The notes below the pieces were generated by a model. That model saw only the letters and a program-made list of their open reading frames with translations, did not search any database and was not told where the DNA came from. From CAMLHP01 sp035759745 (GTDB lineage Bacteria; Gemmatimonadota; Gemmatimonadetes; Gemmatimonadales; GWC2-71-9), in contig DASTUF010000013.1 in the NCBI GenBank assembly GCA_035759745.1, forward strand, positions 1 to 64,000: DNA of 64,000 bases, read 5' to 3'. This document shows, piece after piece, positions 51,875-59,485 of this stretch. Numbering within the stretch: the stretch's first letter is position 1; every line of letters begins with the position of its first letter. Both the position numbers and the translations under genes were made by a program.

Positions 51875-52812
51875 CGATGTTCGAGACAATCCTTGTGCCG
51901 CTGGATGGTTCCGACCTCGCGGCAGGCGCGCTGGAGCCGGCGGCCGAGATCTCCAGGCTGGTGGGAGGGCGCATCCACCTGGTTCGGGTGCCCGACCTGC
52001 CGGTGCATGCCATCCTCGACCAGTTGCCCGGCGATATAGCACGTGAGACCGATGCCGCTCGAACAGCGGCTGAGGCCTCGCTGGCGGACGCGGCCAGACA
52101 GCTTGCCGACAAGGGGTTGTCGGTCACGACATCGATTCAGGAAGGCCCGCCGGCGCATGGAATCGCGAAGGCGGTGGAGGAGACCGGGGCGGGATTGGTC
52201 GTGCTGACGTCACATGGGCGGGGAGCGGTGGCGCGTGCGTGGCTGGGCAGCACCGCCGACCGGCTCATTCGCACGCTCGATGTGCCGATGTTGCTGTTGC
52301 GAAAGGGCGAGTGGCGGAAGCCGAAGCGAATACTGATCGGGCTCGACGGCTCGGAACGGGCTGAGGAGATCCTTGCTCCAGCCGTTGAGCTCGCGAAGGT
52401 CTGGAAGAGCGGGCTGCTGCTGGTGCACGTGGTGCCCGCGCCCAGTCCGAAAACGACCGGTGAGGCCGGCACCTGGCTCCAGCACCAGAGTCTGGTGGCC
52501 CACCGCTACCTTCATGCGATGGCGCTGAAGTACCGGGCTCAGGGGTTCGACGTGCATGCCCAGGTGCCGGTGCGCTGGGATCCGGCGCAGGTGCTGCAGG
52601 AGCTCGCCGAAACCGATGACGTGGAACTGCTCGCGCTTGCGACTCGGGGCCTGGGCGGGGCCGACCGGCTGCTGCTGGGCAGCGTGGCCGACAAGGTCAT
52701 TCGTGGTTCGGGGCTGCCGACGCTGATTCTCCGTCCGCGCAGCGAGGGCTCATCGACATCGCGCGCCTTTCGCGACGCCGCCGTCACACCACCCAGGGGA
52801 GACGAACCATGA
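51871..52812 (+). CDS. Universal stress protein with two Usp domains
   Basis: 313 residues. Two tandem UspA domains (about 1-150 and 150-295), each with the nucleotide-binding glycine motif: GRGAVARAWLGSTADRLIR and GLGGADRLLLGSVADKVIRGS. Starts MFETILVPLDGSDLAAGAL and RILIGLDGSERAEEIL begin the two halves. Such ATP-binding tandem Usps are linked to survival under low oxygen or growth arrest. It overlaps the ATPase gene and the FMN-protein gene by 4 nt each. Confidence 0.93.
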   Translation: MTMFETILVPLDGSDLAAGALEPAAEISRLVGGRIHLVRVPDLPVHAILDQLPGDIARETDAARTAAEASLADAARQLADKGLSVTTSIQEGPPAHGIAKAVEETGAGLVVLTSHGRGAVARAWLGSTADRLIRTLDVPMLLLRKGEWRKPKRILIGLDGSERAEEILAPAVELAKVWKSGLLLVHVVPAPSPKTTGEAGTWLQHQSLVAHRYLHAMALKYRAQGFDVHAQVPVRWDPAQVLQELAETDDVELLALATRGLGGADRLLLGSVADKVIRGSGLPTLILRPRSEGSSTSRAFRDAAVTPPRGDEP

Positions 52813-53267
52813 CTGGCAAGCCGGTGTTCCGCGAACTGAGCCGCGAGGAGTGCGACGCGGTGCTGGCGCGCCACAAGGTCGGCCGGCTGGCCTTTTTTCA
52901 CGAGGGCCAGGTGGACATCCAGCCCATCAATTACGTCTTCCGGGGCGAATGGCTCACCGGCCGCACCCAGCCAGGCACCAAGCTCACCATGTTGCAGAAG
53001 CATCCATACGTGGCCTTCGAGGTGGACGAAGCGGAGGGGCCCTACGACTGGCGCAGCGTGGTGATGAAGGGCACGGTATACCTGCTGAGCGACGCCAGCA
53101 CCAAGACCGCGGTGGCAGAGCGGCGGGATGCCATTGCCGCCATCCGGGAGCTGACCCCCGATGCCTTTACCGACAAGGATCCCGCGCCCTACCGCACGGT
53201 GCTGTTCCGGATCTTCGTGCGGGAAGTGTCCGGCCGGATGGCGTCTAGCGCGCCACCGGCACCCTGA
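52809..53267 (+). CDS. FMN-binding split-barrel protein (PPOX/NimA-like)
   Basis: 152 residues. The pyridoxamine-phosphate-oxidase-like split barrel is visible (LSREECDAVLARHKVGRLAFFHEGQVDIQPINYVF; VAFEVDEAEGPYDWRSVVMKGTVYLL), the pattern of NimA-like or F420/FMN-binding proteins. The substrate is unknown. It is the third coupled gene after the P1B ATPase and universal stress protein. Its 3' end overlaps the convergent dioxygenase gene by 23 nt. Confidence 0.87.
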   Translation: MTGKPVFRELSREECDAVLARHKVGRLAFFHEGQVDIQPINYVFRGEWLTGRTQPGTKLTMLQKHPYVAFEVDEAEGPYDWRSVVMKGTVYLLSDASTKTAVAERRDAIAAIRELTPDAFTDKDPAPYRTVLFRIFVREVSGRMASSAPPAP

Positions 53268-54192
53268 CCTTCGGCAGCGCGGCTTCGATTTCGGCGCGCT
53301 GCGGCTCGAGCCAGGGCGGCAACACCAGGGTCTCCCCCAGCGATTCCATCGACTCATCCACCGCGAAGCCGGGTCCATCAGTCGCGATCTCGAACAGCGC
53401 TCCGCCCGGTTCCTTGAAGTACACCGACTTGAACCAGAATCGGTCAATCACCGGCGTGGGGTTCCGCCTGAATTCCTCGATGTCACCCCGCACTGCCAGC
53501 TCCGTGCTGTCATCCGGGACCCGGAACGCCACGTGATGCACGCTTCCGACGCCCCACGTTCCGCGCGGAGCTTCCCGGTCTTCCCGAAGGTCGAGCCACT
53601 TCCCTGACCCGCCGCCGTTCACCGCGAAACGGTGCCAACCATCCTCCTCGGCGTGCCGGACATAGCCCATCGCCCCCATGATGAACTGGGTGGTGGCGGT
53701 CAGGTCCCGGGTCACCAGCCGGGTGACGTGGAGCCCCCGGACCTGGTACCGCGGCGGCACCGGACTCTCCGCCCACGGCGTTGAATCCCGCGGGTCGCCA
53801 GTCGCCACCAGCGCCACGGACAGTCCGTGGGGATCCTCGAACAGCAGCGTCTCCTCCGAGAACCGCACTACCGGCTCACTCGTAGTGATTCCGGCCCCAG
53901 CCAGCCGCTCCCGCCAGAAGTCCAGCGAGCCCGAGGGCACAGCCAGCGCGACCTCCACCGTGATGCCCGCTCCCTTCCGCCCCCGGGGCAGGTCCGGCCA
54001 TGGGAAGAACGTCAGGTCGGTACCCGGGCTCCCCTCGGCGTCGGCATAGAACAGATGGTACGTTCCGGGCGAGTCCTGGTTCACGCTGCGCTTCACCAGC
54101 CGCATGCCCATCACGCCCACATAGAAATCGAGATTCTCCTGCGCATCACCCGAAATGGCGGTGACGTGATGGAGACCAGTGATACCAGACAT
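53245..54192 (-). CDS. Ring-cleaving dioxygenase of the MhqO/VOC type
   Basis: 315 residues with two VOC (glyoxalase) modules. Candidate metal ligands are the His in GLHHVTAIS near the start, the His in VHHVAFRV (second module) and the Glu in GALFEIATD. The start MSGITGLHHVTAISGDAQENLDFY is typical of the MhqO/PcpA-like group that cleaves hydroquinone-type rings using Fe(II). ATG 54192 has GAGG upstream. The promoter region contains a palindrome like that bound by MhqR, supporting a role in quinone or hydroquinone detoxification. Confidence 0.88.
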   Translation of the reverse strand: MSGITGLHHVTAISGDAQENLDFYVGVMGMRLVKRSVNQDSPGTYHLFYADAEGSPGTDLTFFPWPDLPRGRKGAGITVEVALAVPSGSLDFWRERLAGAGITTSEPVVRFSEETLLFEDPHGLSVALVATGDPRDSTPWAESPVPPRYQVRGLHVTRLVTRDLTATTQFIMGAMGYVRHAEEDGWHRFAVNGGGSGKWLDLREDREAPRGTWGVGSVHHVAFRVPDDSTELAVRGDIEEFRRNPTPVIDRFWFKSVYFKEPGGALFEIATDGPGFAVDESMESLGETLVLPPWLEPQRAEIEAALPKVRVPVAR

Positions 54193-54220
54193 GACAAACC
54201 TCACTTTGAAAGCTGAGGGG

Positions 54221-54249
54221 AATGTATCTTAGTGCTGAGATAATGTCAA
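54221..54249 (-). promoter_or_regulatory. Promoter of the dioxygenase gene
   Basis: On the minus strand TTGACA (54249-54244) and TACATT (54226-54221) are separated by exactly 17 nt, a near-consensus housekeeping promoter. The start of transcription would fall about 22 nt before the ATG. Confidence 0.8.
54225..54242. promoter_or_regulatory. MhqR-like operator inside the promoter spacer
   Basis: TATCTTAGTGCTGAGATA has half-sites TATCT and AGATA with an 8-nt spacer, the same half-sites and spacing as the MhqR operator of Bacillus. It fills the -35/-10 spacer, so a bound MarR-type repressor would block RNA polymerase. Confidence 0.7.
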
Positions 54250-54256
54250 GTCACCT

Positions 54257-54277
54257 GCCACTTCCCACTTCCCACTT
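54257..54277 (-). repeat. Heptamer array fused to the multicopper oxidase stop codon
   Basis: On the minus strand the stop reads TAAGTGGGAAGTGGGAAG and continues AGTGGCA: three AGTGGGA-type units, the first sharing bases with TAA (54278-54276). Confidence 0.8.
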
Positions 54278-55331
54278 ACTTCACGATCAGCGCCGTCACC
54301 ATCCCGAACATCCCGTGCGCCGACTCCGCGTGCGGCAGGATGTGGCAGTGAAAAGCCCAGGTGCCGGGGTTGGTGGCCTTCACCAGCACGTCCCACCGCT
54401 CGCCGGGCGCCACGTTGAGCGTGTCGCACTTCCAGGGCATCGGCTGGGGCCACCCGTCCTTGGCGATGACGGTCATGTGCATCCCATGCAGGTGCATCGG
54501 GTGGATCATCATCCCTTCATTCATGAAGCGGATGCGGACCGTCTGTCCCCGCTCGCACACGATCGGCTCGGTGGCCGGGAAGTCCTTGCCGTTCAGGGTG
54601 TAGCCGTGAGCACCGTCGTTGATGATCATGGTGTAGTCCACGTCCACTCTCGGTTCACTGGCCCGGTCCTTCGGCTCCACCAGGAACGCCCCCAGCAGGC
54701 CGTTGCCGACCTGGATCGCGGCGTTGTGGTGCGAGTGGTACATGTGCGAGCCGGAGTTGGGCACCGTGAACTCGTAGGTGTACGATGCGCCCGGCTTGAC
54801 CGGCGGCTGGGTGATGTACGGGACGCCGTCCTGGTCGTTGGGCACTTCCAGGCCGTGGAAGTGGATGCTGCTGGATTCCTCGAGCTTGTTGTGGAGGATC
54901 ACCCGCACCCGATCGCCTTCGCGCACCCGGATCTGCGGCCCCGGCACCTGCTCGTTGTAGCCCCAGGCCTTCACCGTCTTGCCCGGTTTGGTCTCCCACT
55001 CGAAGACGCTCGAGGTCAGCTCGAAGACCTTGACCCCACCCACCACTTTCGGGGCGAGCGGCTGGTTGCCCATCCGGGCGGTCTTCGCCGGGAATGCCTT
55101 GATGCCAGCCTCGTGGTGGGCGTCCATCTCGTCCGCCCGCTCCTGCACCGACGTGGGCTTCACAGGCGCCGCGGGCGGCGGCGGTGACGCCGGCTTCGAT
55201 GCGGCTGCCGCGGTTTCGTCAGTGCACGAAGAAAGCGCCGAAACCGCGGCTGGAAGTGCCACGGCCGCGAGCGTGCCGGTGCGAAGGAAAGAGCGGCGGG
55301 TTGGCGCCTGCGGAAGGGACTGGTCGGACAC
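54276..55331 (-). CDS. Two-domain multicopper oxidase, Tat-exported
   Basis: 351 residues starting at GTG 55331 (GGAG 6 nt upstream). A twin-arginine signal (TRRSFLRTGTLAAVALPAAV) is present. Copper motifs are HFHGL, HMYHSHHNAA, HPMHLHGMH and WAFHCHILPHAESAHGM, the four clusters of a laccase-like enzyme built from only two cupredoxin domains. Such small laccases form trimers. A copper nitrite reductase is less likely because the trinuclear-type HxH motifs are complete. It probably oxidises phenols or copper(I) in the periplasm. Confidence 0.88.
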   Translation of the reverse strand: MSDQSLPQAPTRRSFLRTGTLAAVALPAAVSALSSCTDETAAAASKPASPPPPAAPVKPTSVQERADEMDAHHEAGIKAFPAKTARMGNQPLAPKVVGGVKVFELTSSVFEWETKPGKTVKAWGYNEQVPGPQIRVREGDRVRVILHNKLEESSSIHFHGLEVPNDQDGVPYITQPPVKPGASYTYEFTVPNSGSHMYHSHHNAAIQVGNGLLGAFLVEPKDRASEPRVDVDYTMIINDGAHGYTLNGKDFPATEPIVCERGQTVRIRFMNEGMMIHPMHLHGMHMTVIAKDGWPQPMPWKCDTLNVAPGERWDVLVKATNPGTWAFHCHILPHAESAHGMFGMVTALIVK

Positions 55332-55389
55332 GTGATGCTCCGGGCAAGGGAATGTGCCCTGAAGCTAGAAGTCACCCTGGAGCCATTCG

Positions 55390-55419
55390 TTGAACTGTTC
55401 ATGAAGATTCGCTTATATA
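55390..55419 (+). promoter_or_regulatory. Promoter giving a leaderless transcript
   Basis: TTGAAC and TATATA are separated by 18 nt, and the -10 ends only 4 nt before ATG 55424. Transcription would start at or within the start codon; no ribosome-binding sequence precedes the gene. Confidence 0.55.
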
Positions 55420-55423
55420 CCGC

Positions 55424-55975
55424 ATGCAACAGATCAAGGGCGCTGTCCTCAAGTCCCGCCTCGGCTACGTCGAAGAGCACTTCGGCAAGGATGCGGTCGC
55501 GCGGGTCCTGGCCGCGCTGCCGCCGGATGATCAGCGGTCGCTCAAGCTGGTCTTCACCTCCAACTGGTACCCCTTCGCGGTGGGCAAGCGGCTGGACGAT
55601 GCTATCGTGCAGGTGCTGGGTGGCGGCAAGACCGAAGTCTTCGAGCGCCTAGGCGAGGCGTCAGCGGTCAAGAACCTGGGCTCGCTCCATGCCGGCTACC
55701 TGACCAGGGGAGACGCGCATGGGTTCCTGGCCAAGGCACCCCAGATCTATGCCGCCTACTACGAGACCGGCCGCCGCGAATACCAGCGCACCAGCGACCG
55801 CTCAGCCACGCTCACCACGCACGACGCCGAGACCTTCAGCGCGCCCGACTGCCTGACGGTGGTGGGGTGGTACAAGAAGGCGCTGGACATGTGCGGCGTG
55901 CCCAACGCGAAGGTGCGGGAGACCGAGTGCCGCGCGAAGGGCGGAGCGGTGTGCCGATACGAGATTAGCTGGTAG
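55424..55975 (+). CDS. DUF2378/TIGR02265-like protein (V4R or heme-NO-binding fold)
   Basis: 183 residues. The general pattern (LKSRLGYVEEHFGKDAVARVLAALPPDDQ; NLGSLHAGYLTRGDAHGFLAKAPQIYAAYYETG; final CRAKGGAVCRYEISW) matches the family of paralogues known from myxobacteria, which resembles V4R and heme-NO-binding domains. It may bind a small ligand, but this is not proven. The gene seems to be transcribed without a leader. Its TAG stop is followed at once by a heptamer array that runs into the end of nosY. Confidence 0.6.
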   Translation: MQQIKGAVLKSRLGYVEEHFGKDAVARVLAALPPDDQRSLKLVFTSNWYPFAVGKRLDDAIVQVLGGGKTEVFERLGEASAVKNLGSLHAGYLTRGDAHGFLAKAPQIYAAYYETGRREYQRTSDRSATLTTHDAETFSAPDCLTVVGWYKKALDMCGVPNAKVRETECRAKGGAVCRYEISW

Positions 55976-56010
55976 ACCCCAGCCCTGATCCCTTACCCCT
56001 GACCCCTTCT
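55976..56010. repeat. Heptamer array shared by two convergent gene ends
   Basis: Five 7-bp units (ACCCCAG, CCCTGAT, CCCTTAC, CCCTGAC, CCCTTCT) start right after the TAG at 55973-55975. On the other strand the same array supplies the stop TAA (55995-55993) and the last codons of nosY. Confidence 0.75.
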
Positions 56011-56802
56011 CAGCCCCTTCGCCGCAACCACCAGCGGTACAACCGTCCAGCCCAACAGCCCCAGCAGCAGTACCCCAGCACCCCATCCGCCCAGCACCCG
56101 CCTGAGTGCCGCTCCGGTTGGTCCGGCGATGGCATCCACCTGGAACAGCGAGAGCCCCAGCACCCGGGCACTGTCTACCGGATTGGCCAGCAGCACGGCG
56201 GTGAGCCACGAGCCGGCTCCCTTGGCTGGAAGTGCCGACAGCAACGCGATCACCGCCAGGTCCATCCCGATCACCAGCACGAACCACGCGGCCATGGCGA
56301 TGCCAAGTGCACGGGTGCGGTTGGCAGCGACGACGCCGATCAACAGCCCGACAGCCAGCGTCGCGCCGAGCAGCAGCTCGGACACCAGCGCGAGGCGCAG
56401 ATAGCGCCAGCCGTCAGCGCTTCCCGCCATGGCGGCGATGATCGCGCCCGCCGCGCCGAGGCCCAGCGCCACTGCACCACCCAGCGTGGCGGTCAGTGCC
56501 GCCCAGCGGGAGAGAACTCGGCTCCCGCGTGAGATCGGGAGCGCCGCGATGAACTCGAGATCGCGAAGTTCGGAGCCGGCTGCCGCACCGGTGAGCAGCG
56601 CCAGCATCGGCACCACCCAGAGCACCAGCTGCAGCAGGCTCATCGACGTGCGGGCAAAGCCCTGCACCGACAGCACGCCGCCGGCCGACAGCCCTGCGAG
56701 TGCCACGCCAATGCCCACGATGGCGAATCCCGCAGCGAACAGGATGGCCACCCGCGCCCGCCGCGCACCGGCCAGTTCGAAGCGAAACAAGGCGGCGGTC
56801 AT
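55993..56802 (-). CDS. nosY: Nos ABC transporter permease NosY
   Basis: 269 residues with about six membrane segments, of the ABC-2 type (FRFELAGARRARVAILFAAGFAIVGIGVA; FIAALPISRGSRVLSRW, the conserved region before the second segment). With NosF and NosD it forms the complex that matures the CuZ centre of nitrous oxide reductase. ATG 56802 overlaps the nosF stop by 4 nt. The final codons (KGLRRGQG) fall in the heptamer array. Confidence 0.9.
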   Translation of the reverse strand: MTAALFRFELAGARRARVAILFAAGFAIVGIGVALAGLSAGGVLSVQGFARTSMSLLQLVLWVVPMLALLTGAAAGSELRDLEFIAALPISRGSRVLSRWAALTATLGGAVALGLGAAGAIIAAMAGSADGWRYLRLALVSELLLGATLAVGLLIGVVAANRTRALGIAMAAWFVLVIGMDLAVIALLSALPAKGAGSWLTAVLLANPVDSARVLGLSLFQVDAIAGPTGAALRRVLGGWGAGVLLLGLLGWTVVPLVVAAKGLRRGQG

Positions 56803-57584
56803 GCGGTGCGCGCCCCCACCAGTGCCAGCGGGGCACGGCCACGGTCTTGGCCGCCACGAGCCCGGGTGACGATGGCGCGATACGCCGCTTCGATCGGGGG
56901 CGCGCCCAGGCCGGTCCAGTGCTGCCCGCCCTCCGCCACCAGCTCTGCCACGCTGCCCTGCGCCACCGGGTGGCCACCCACCAGCACCACCATGCGGTCC
57001 GCCAGCGTCGCCACATCCACCAGGTGATGCGACGCAAACAGTACCGCGGTGCCTTCGTCGCGGGCTCGGCAAATGATCGCCTGCACGTCCGCGGACCCAT
57101 CCGCGTCGAGGCTGATCGCGGGCTCGTCCAGCAGCAGCACCGCCACCGGTCCCAGGGATGCCAGCACCAGCAGCACCCGCTGGCGTTGGCCACCCGACAG
57201 CTCGCCCAGCGTTGCATCCAGCCGAGCTCCAAGGCCGGCATCGCCCAGCGCGTCGAATGCCTGCACCGCGGACACGCCGCGCGCCGCTGCCACCAGCCGG
57301 GCAAGGTCGCTCACCACAGTGGATAGCGAAACGCCCAGCTTCTGCGGCAGGTAGCCCAGCCGCCGTCGGGCATCGATGGGCCGGGTGGCCAGGTCGAACC
57401 CGCCTATCTCCACGGCGCCCTCCTCCACCAGCAGCCCGCCGGTCGCCAGGCGCAGCACGGTGGACTTGCCCGCCCCGTTGGGTCCCACTAGCGCCACCAC
57501 CTCCCCGGCCGCGACGTCGAGCGTGAAGTTCTCCAGCACCCGGTGCGTGTCGTAGGAGTGACCCAGCCCCCGAAGGCGTATCAT
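56799..57584 (-). CDS. nosF: Nos ABC transporter ATPase NosF
   Basis: 261 residues. Walker A is GPNGAGKST, the ABC signature is LSGGQRQRVLL, Walker B is VAVLLLDEPAISLD, and the switch His lies in FASHHLVDV. It energises the NosDFY complex required for copper-sulfur cluster assembly in NosZ. ATG 57584 overlaps nosD by ATGA; the longer upstream frame lies inside nosD and is rejected. Confidence 0.93.
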   Translation of the reverse strand: MIRLRGLGHSYDTHRVLENFTLDVAAGEVVALVGPNGAGKSTVLRLATGGLLVEEGAVEIGGFDLATRPIDARRRLGYLPQKLGVSLSTVVSDLARLVAAARGVSAVQAFDALGDAGLGARLDATLGELSGGQRQRVLLVLASLGPVAVLLLDEPAISLDADGSADVQAIICRARDEGTAVLFASHHLVDVATLADRMVVLVGGHPVAQGSVAELVAEGGQHWTGLGAPPIEAAYRAIVTRARGGQDRGRAPLALVGARTA

Positions 57585-58867
57585 GCCGCCCTCACCGTGC
57601 GAGGCCGGCGCATCAGTCCCGCACCGGCGCCACCCATCAGCAGCAGCGCTCCTGCCGCGCCCCACTGTCCGCTGCCGTTGCCATCGCCACCGGCGCTGCC
57701 CAGCGACGCGAGTGCTTCCAGCTTCGGTGCTTCCCTCAGCGGGCATTCGTCCACGGGCAGATCCACCCGGAACACCGGGAAGGTGCGCTCGGCCCATTCC
57801 ATGGCGCTGGCGGCGGGACTCGTCAGGAAGAGCCGGAGCGATGAGCGGTCGCGCGCCAGTTCCATCAGCGGCGAGCCTGCCGAGTGGGGCTGGTCGAGTC
57901 GGCCATCACCATCGAGATCGTATCCCCGGGTAGCGGCGGCCCAGTGGTTGCCCCTGCCGTTCACGCAGAAGGCGTAGCCCTCCCCCGCGCCGCCCGACGC
58001 ATCGAAGGTGTTGGCGGCCAGCGCGTTGCCGGTGATGCTGGTGGATTCGCTGTTGGAGTAGAGCTGGAGCCCCAGCCAGTTGGCCGCGACCAGGTTCTCC
58101 TCGAACTGCCCGCCGATCACGTTGTCGAAGAAGACCCCGATGCCATTGCCGACGAAGAGATTCTCGCGCACCACCGGATTGGTGGCGGTCTGCAGCAGCA
58201 GGCCATATGACCGGCTGCCGGTGTTCCAGGCGAACACGTTGTGCTCAACGGCGATGCCGCGCGAGTTCATGATCACGGCACCCGCCGCGCCATGGCGGAA
58301 CACGTTCCGCTCGAAGCGGTTCTCATGGCTGAACATGTAGTGCAGCCCGAACCGCATCCGCTCGGCGCGGTTGCCCCGGACTACCGCACTGTCGCTGTAG
58401 GAGAAATAGATCCCGTCCCGGACGCCGATGATGACGTTGTCCTCCACCAGCGTCCCGGGTGAGCTGTAGAGGGTGATGCCGTCGCCCCGGTCACCCTCGC
58501 GTGCGGCGGCACGGCCGCTGATCGAGCTTCTTCGGACGATACTGCCCCGCGCCTCGCGGAGGTAAATGCCGAAAAGGACGTCCTGCACCACCACGTCCTC
58601 GATCAACACCGAATCGGCCCGCACCAGGATGCCGGCGTCATCGCCGTCGGCGCTGCGGCCGCTGTTTTCGACTCGCACCCCGCGTACCACGCTGCCGGCG
58701 CCCAGCACGGTGAGCACGGTGCCGGTGCCGTCACCCCGAATCACGCTGCCAGGTTCACCCTGCAGTACCGTGGACCGCTCCAGCACCATCGGGCCCGGGT
58801 GCACGCCCGCGGCCAGCCGCAGGGTGTCCTGGGCTGTGAGCACCGAGGCCAGCAGCAGGAAGATCAT
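57581..58867 (-). CDS. nosD: NosD copper-maturation protein
   Basis: 428 residues. A signal peptide (MIFLLLASVLTAQD) is followed by a right-handed parallel beta helix with repeated right-turn motifs (IEDVVVQDVLFGIYLREARGSIVRRSS; LVEDNVIIGVRDGIYFSYSDSAVVRGN; PVVRENLFVGNGIGVFFDN). The C-terminus carries a hydrophobic anchor followed by basic residues (GALLLMGGAGAGLMRRPR). It is the periplasmic partner of NosFY in CuZ assembly. It overlaps its neighbours by 4 nt on both sides. Confidence 0.93.
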   Translation of the reverse strand: MIFLLLASVLTAQDTLRLAAGVHPGPMVLERSTVLQGEPGSVIRGDGTGTVLTVLGAGSVVRGVRVENSGRSADGDDAGILVRADSVLIEDVVVQDVLFGIYLREARGSIVRRSSISGRAAAREGDRGDGITLYSSPGTLVEDNVIIGVRDGIYFSYSDSAVVRGNRAERMRFGLHYMFSHENRFERNVFRHGAAGAVIMNSRGIAVEHNVFAWNTGSRSYGLLLQTATNPVVRENLFVGNGIGVFFDNVIGGQFEENLVAANWLGLQLYSNSESTSITGNALAANTFDASGGAGEGYAFCVNGRGNHWAAATRGYDLDGDGRLDQPHSAGSPLMELARDRSSLRLFLTSPAASAMEWAERTFPVFRVDLPVDECPLREAPKLEALASLGSAGGDGNGSGQWGAAGALLLMGGAGAGLMRRPRTVRAA

Positions 58868-59478
58868 GCTTCCCGCCGCGCCCGGCGCCACTCAAGCAAC
58901 AGCAACGACCCGACCACCAGCGCGAACACCCCCAGCGCGTACGTCGTCGGTCCCGGATAGCTGTAGACGTCGAAGTTGGCGATCCGCTGGTGCCCGAAGA
59001 CCGGCGGCGTGAACGGATCGACCGTCACCGGTGCGTCGGGCGACAGCCGATGGCCGAAGGTGTGCAGCCGGTACCAGAACGTGCCCAGGCTGAAGAGCCC
59101 GAAGTAGGTGAACAGCACGAGCAGGTCCACCAGCTGCGACACTTTGCCGAACACCGCGGTCCGGAGCGCCAGCAGCAGGAACAGCCCCAGGGCGAACGGG
59201 ATCCACTTCATCTCGGGAAACGAGGCGGCGTGGATCTCCTGCATCCCGATGTAGTGGTTCAGGATGTTGATCGACTGGATGTCGGCGCCATTGTTGCCAC
59301 CCACCAGCTTGTGGGCGAACACCGACATCCGGATGCCCTCCGGGAACTGCCCGGCGAACATCGTGATGGTCCAGAGCGGGAACCAGACCGCGGCCAGCAG
59401 CACCGCCGCCGCCCCCGCGAGCGCTGTTCGCACGCGGGGACGGAGGGTGCCCTGCTGCAGCCAGGTGCTGAGCGACAC
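58864..59478 (-). CDS. nosB: NosB-like membrane protein of the nos cluster
   Basis: 204 residues from GTG 59478, which has GAGG 6 nt upstream and starts 8 nt after the nosZ stop. About four membrane segments are predicted (AGAAAVLLAAVWFPLWTITMF; WIPFALGLFLLLALRTAVF; LLVLFTYFGLFSLGTFWYRL; YALGVFALVVGSLLLLEW). Position directly between nosZ and nosD is diagnostic of NosB, a protein found only with clade II enzymes. Its exact role is unknown. Confidence 0.85.
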   Translation of the reverse strand: MSLSTWLQQGTLRPRVRTALAGAAAVLLAAVWFPLWTITMFAGQFPEGIRMSVFAHKLVGGNNGADIQSINILNHYIGMQEIHAASFPEMKWIPFALGLFLLLALRTAVFGKVSQLVDLLVLFTYFGLFSLGTFWYRLHTFGHRLSPDAPVTVDPFTPPVFGHQRIANFDVYSYPGPTTYALGVFALVVGSLLLLEWRRARREA

Positions 59479-59485
59479 GTTCGCC

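Noticed and set aside
54276..55331. Copper nitrite reductase (NirK) as the identity of the multicopper oxidase
   Set aside because: The HFHG, HSHH, HPMHLHG and HCH motifs are those of two-domain laccases; NirK has a different type 2 copper site.
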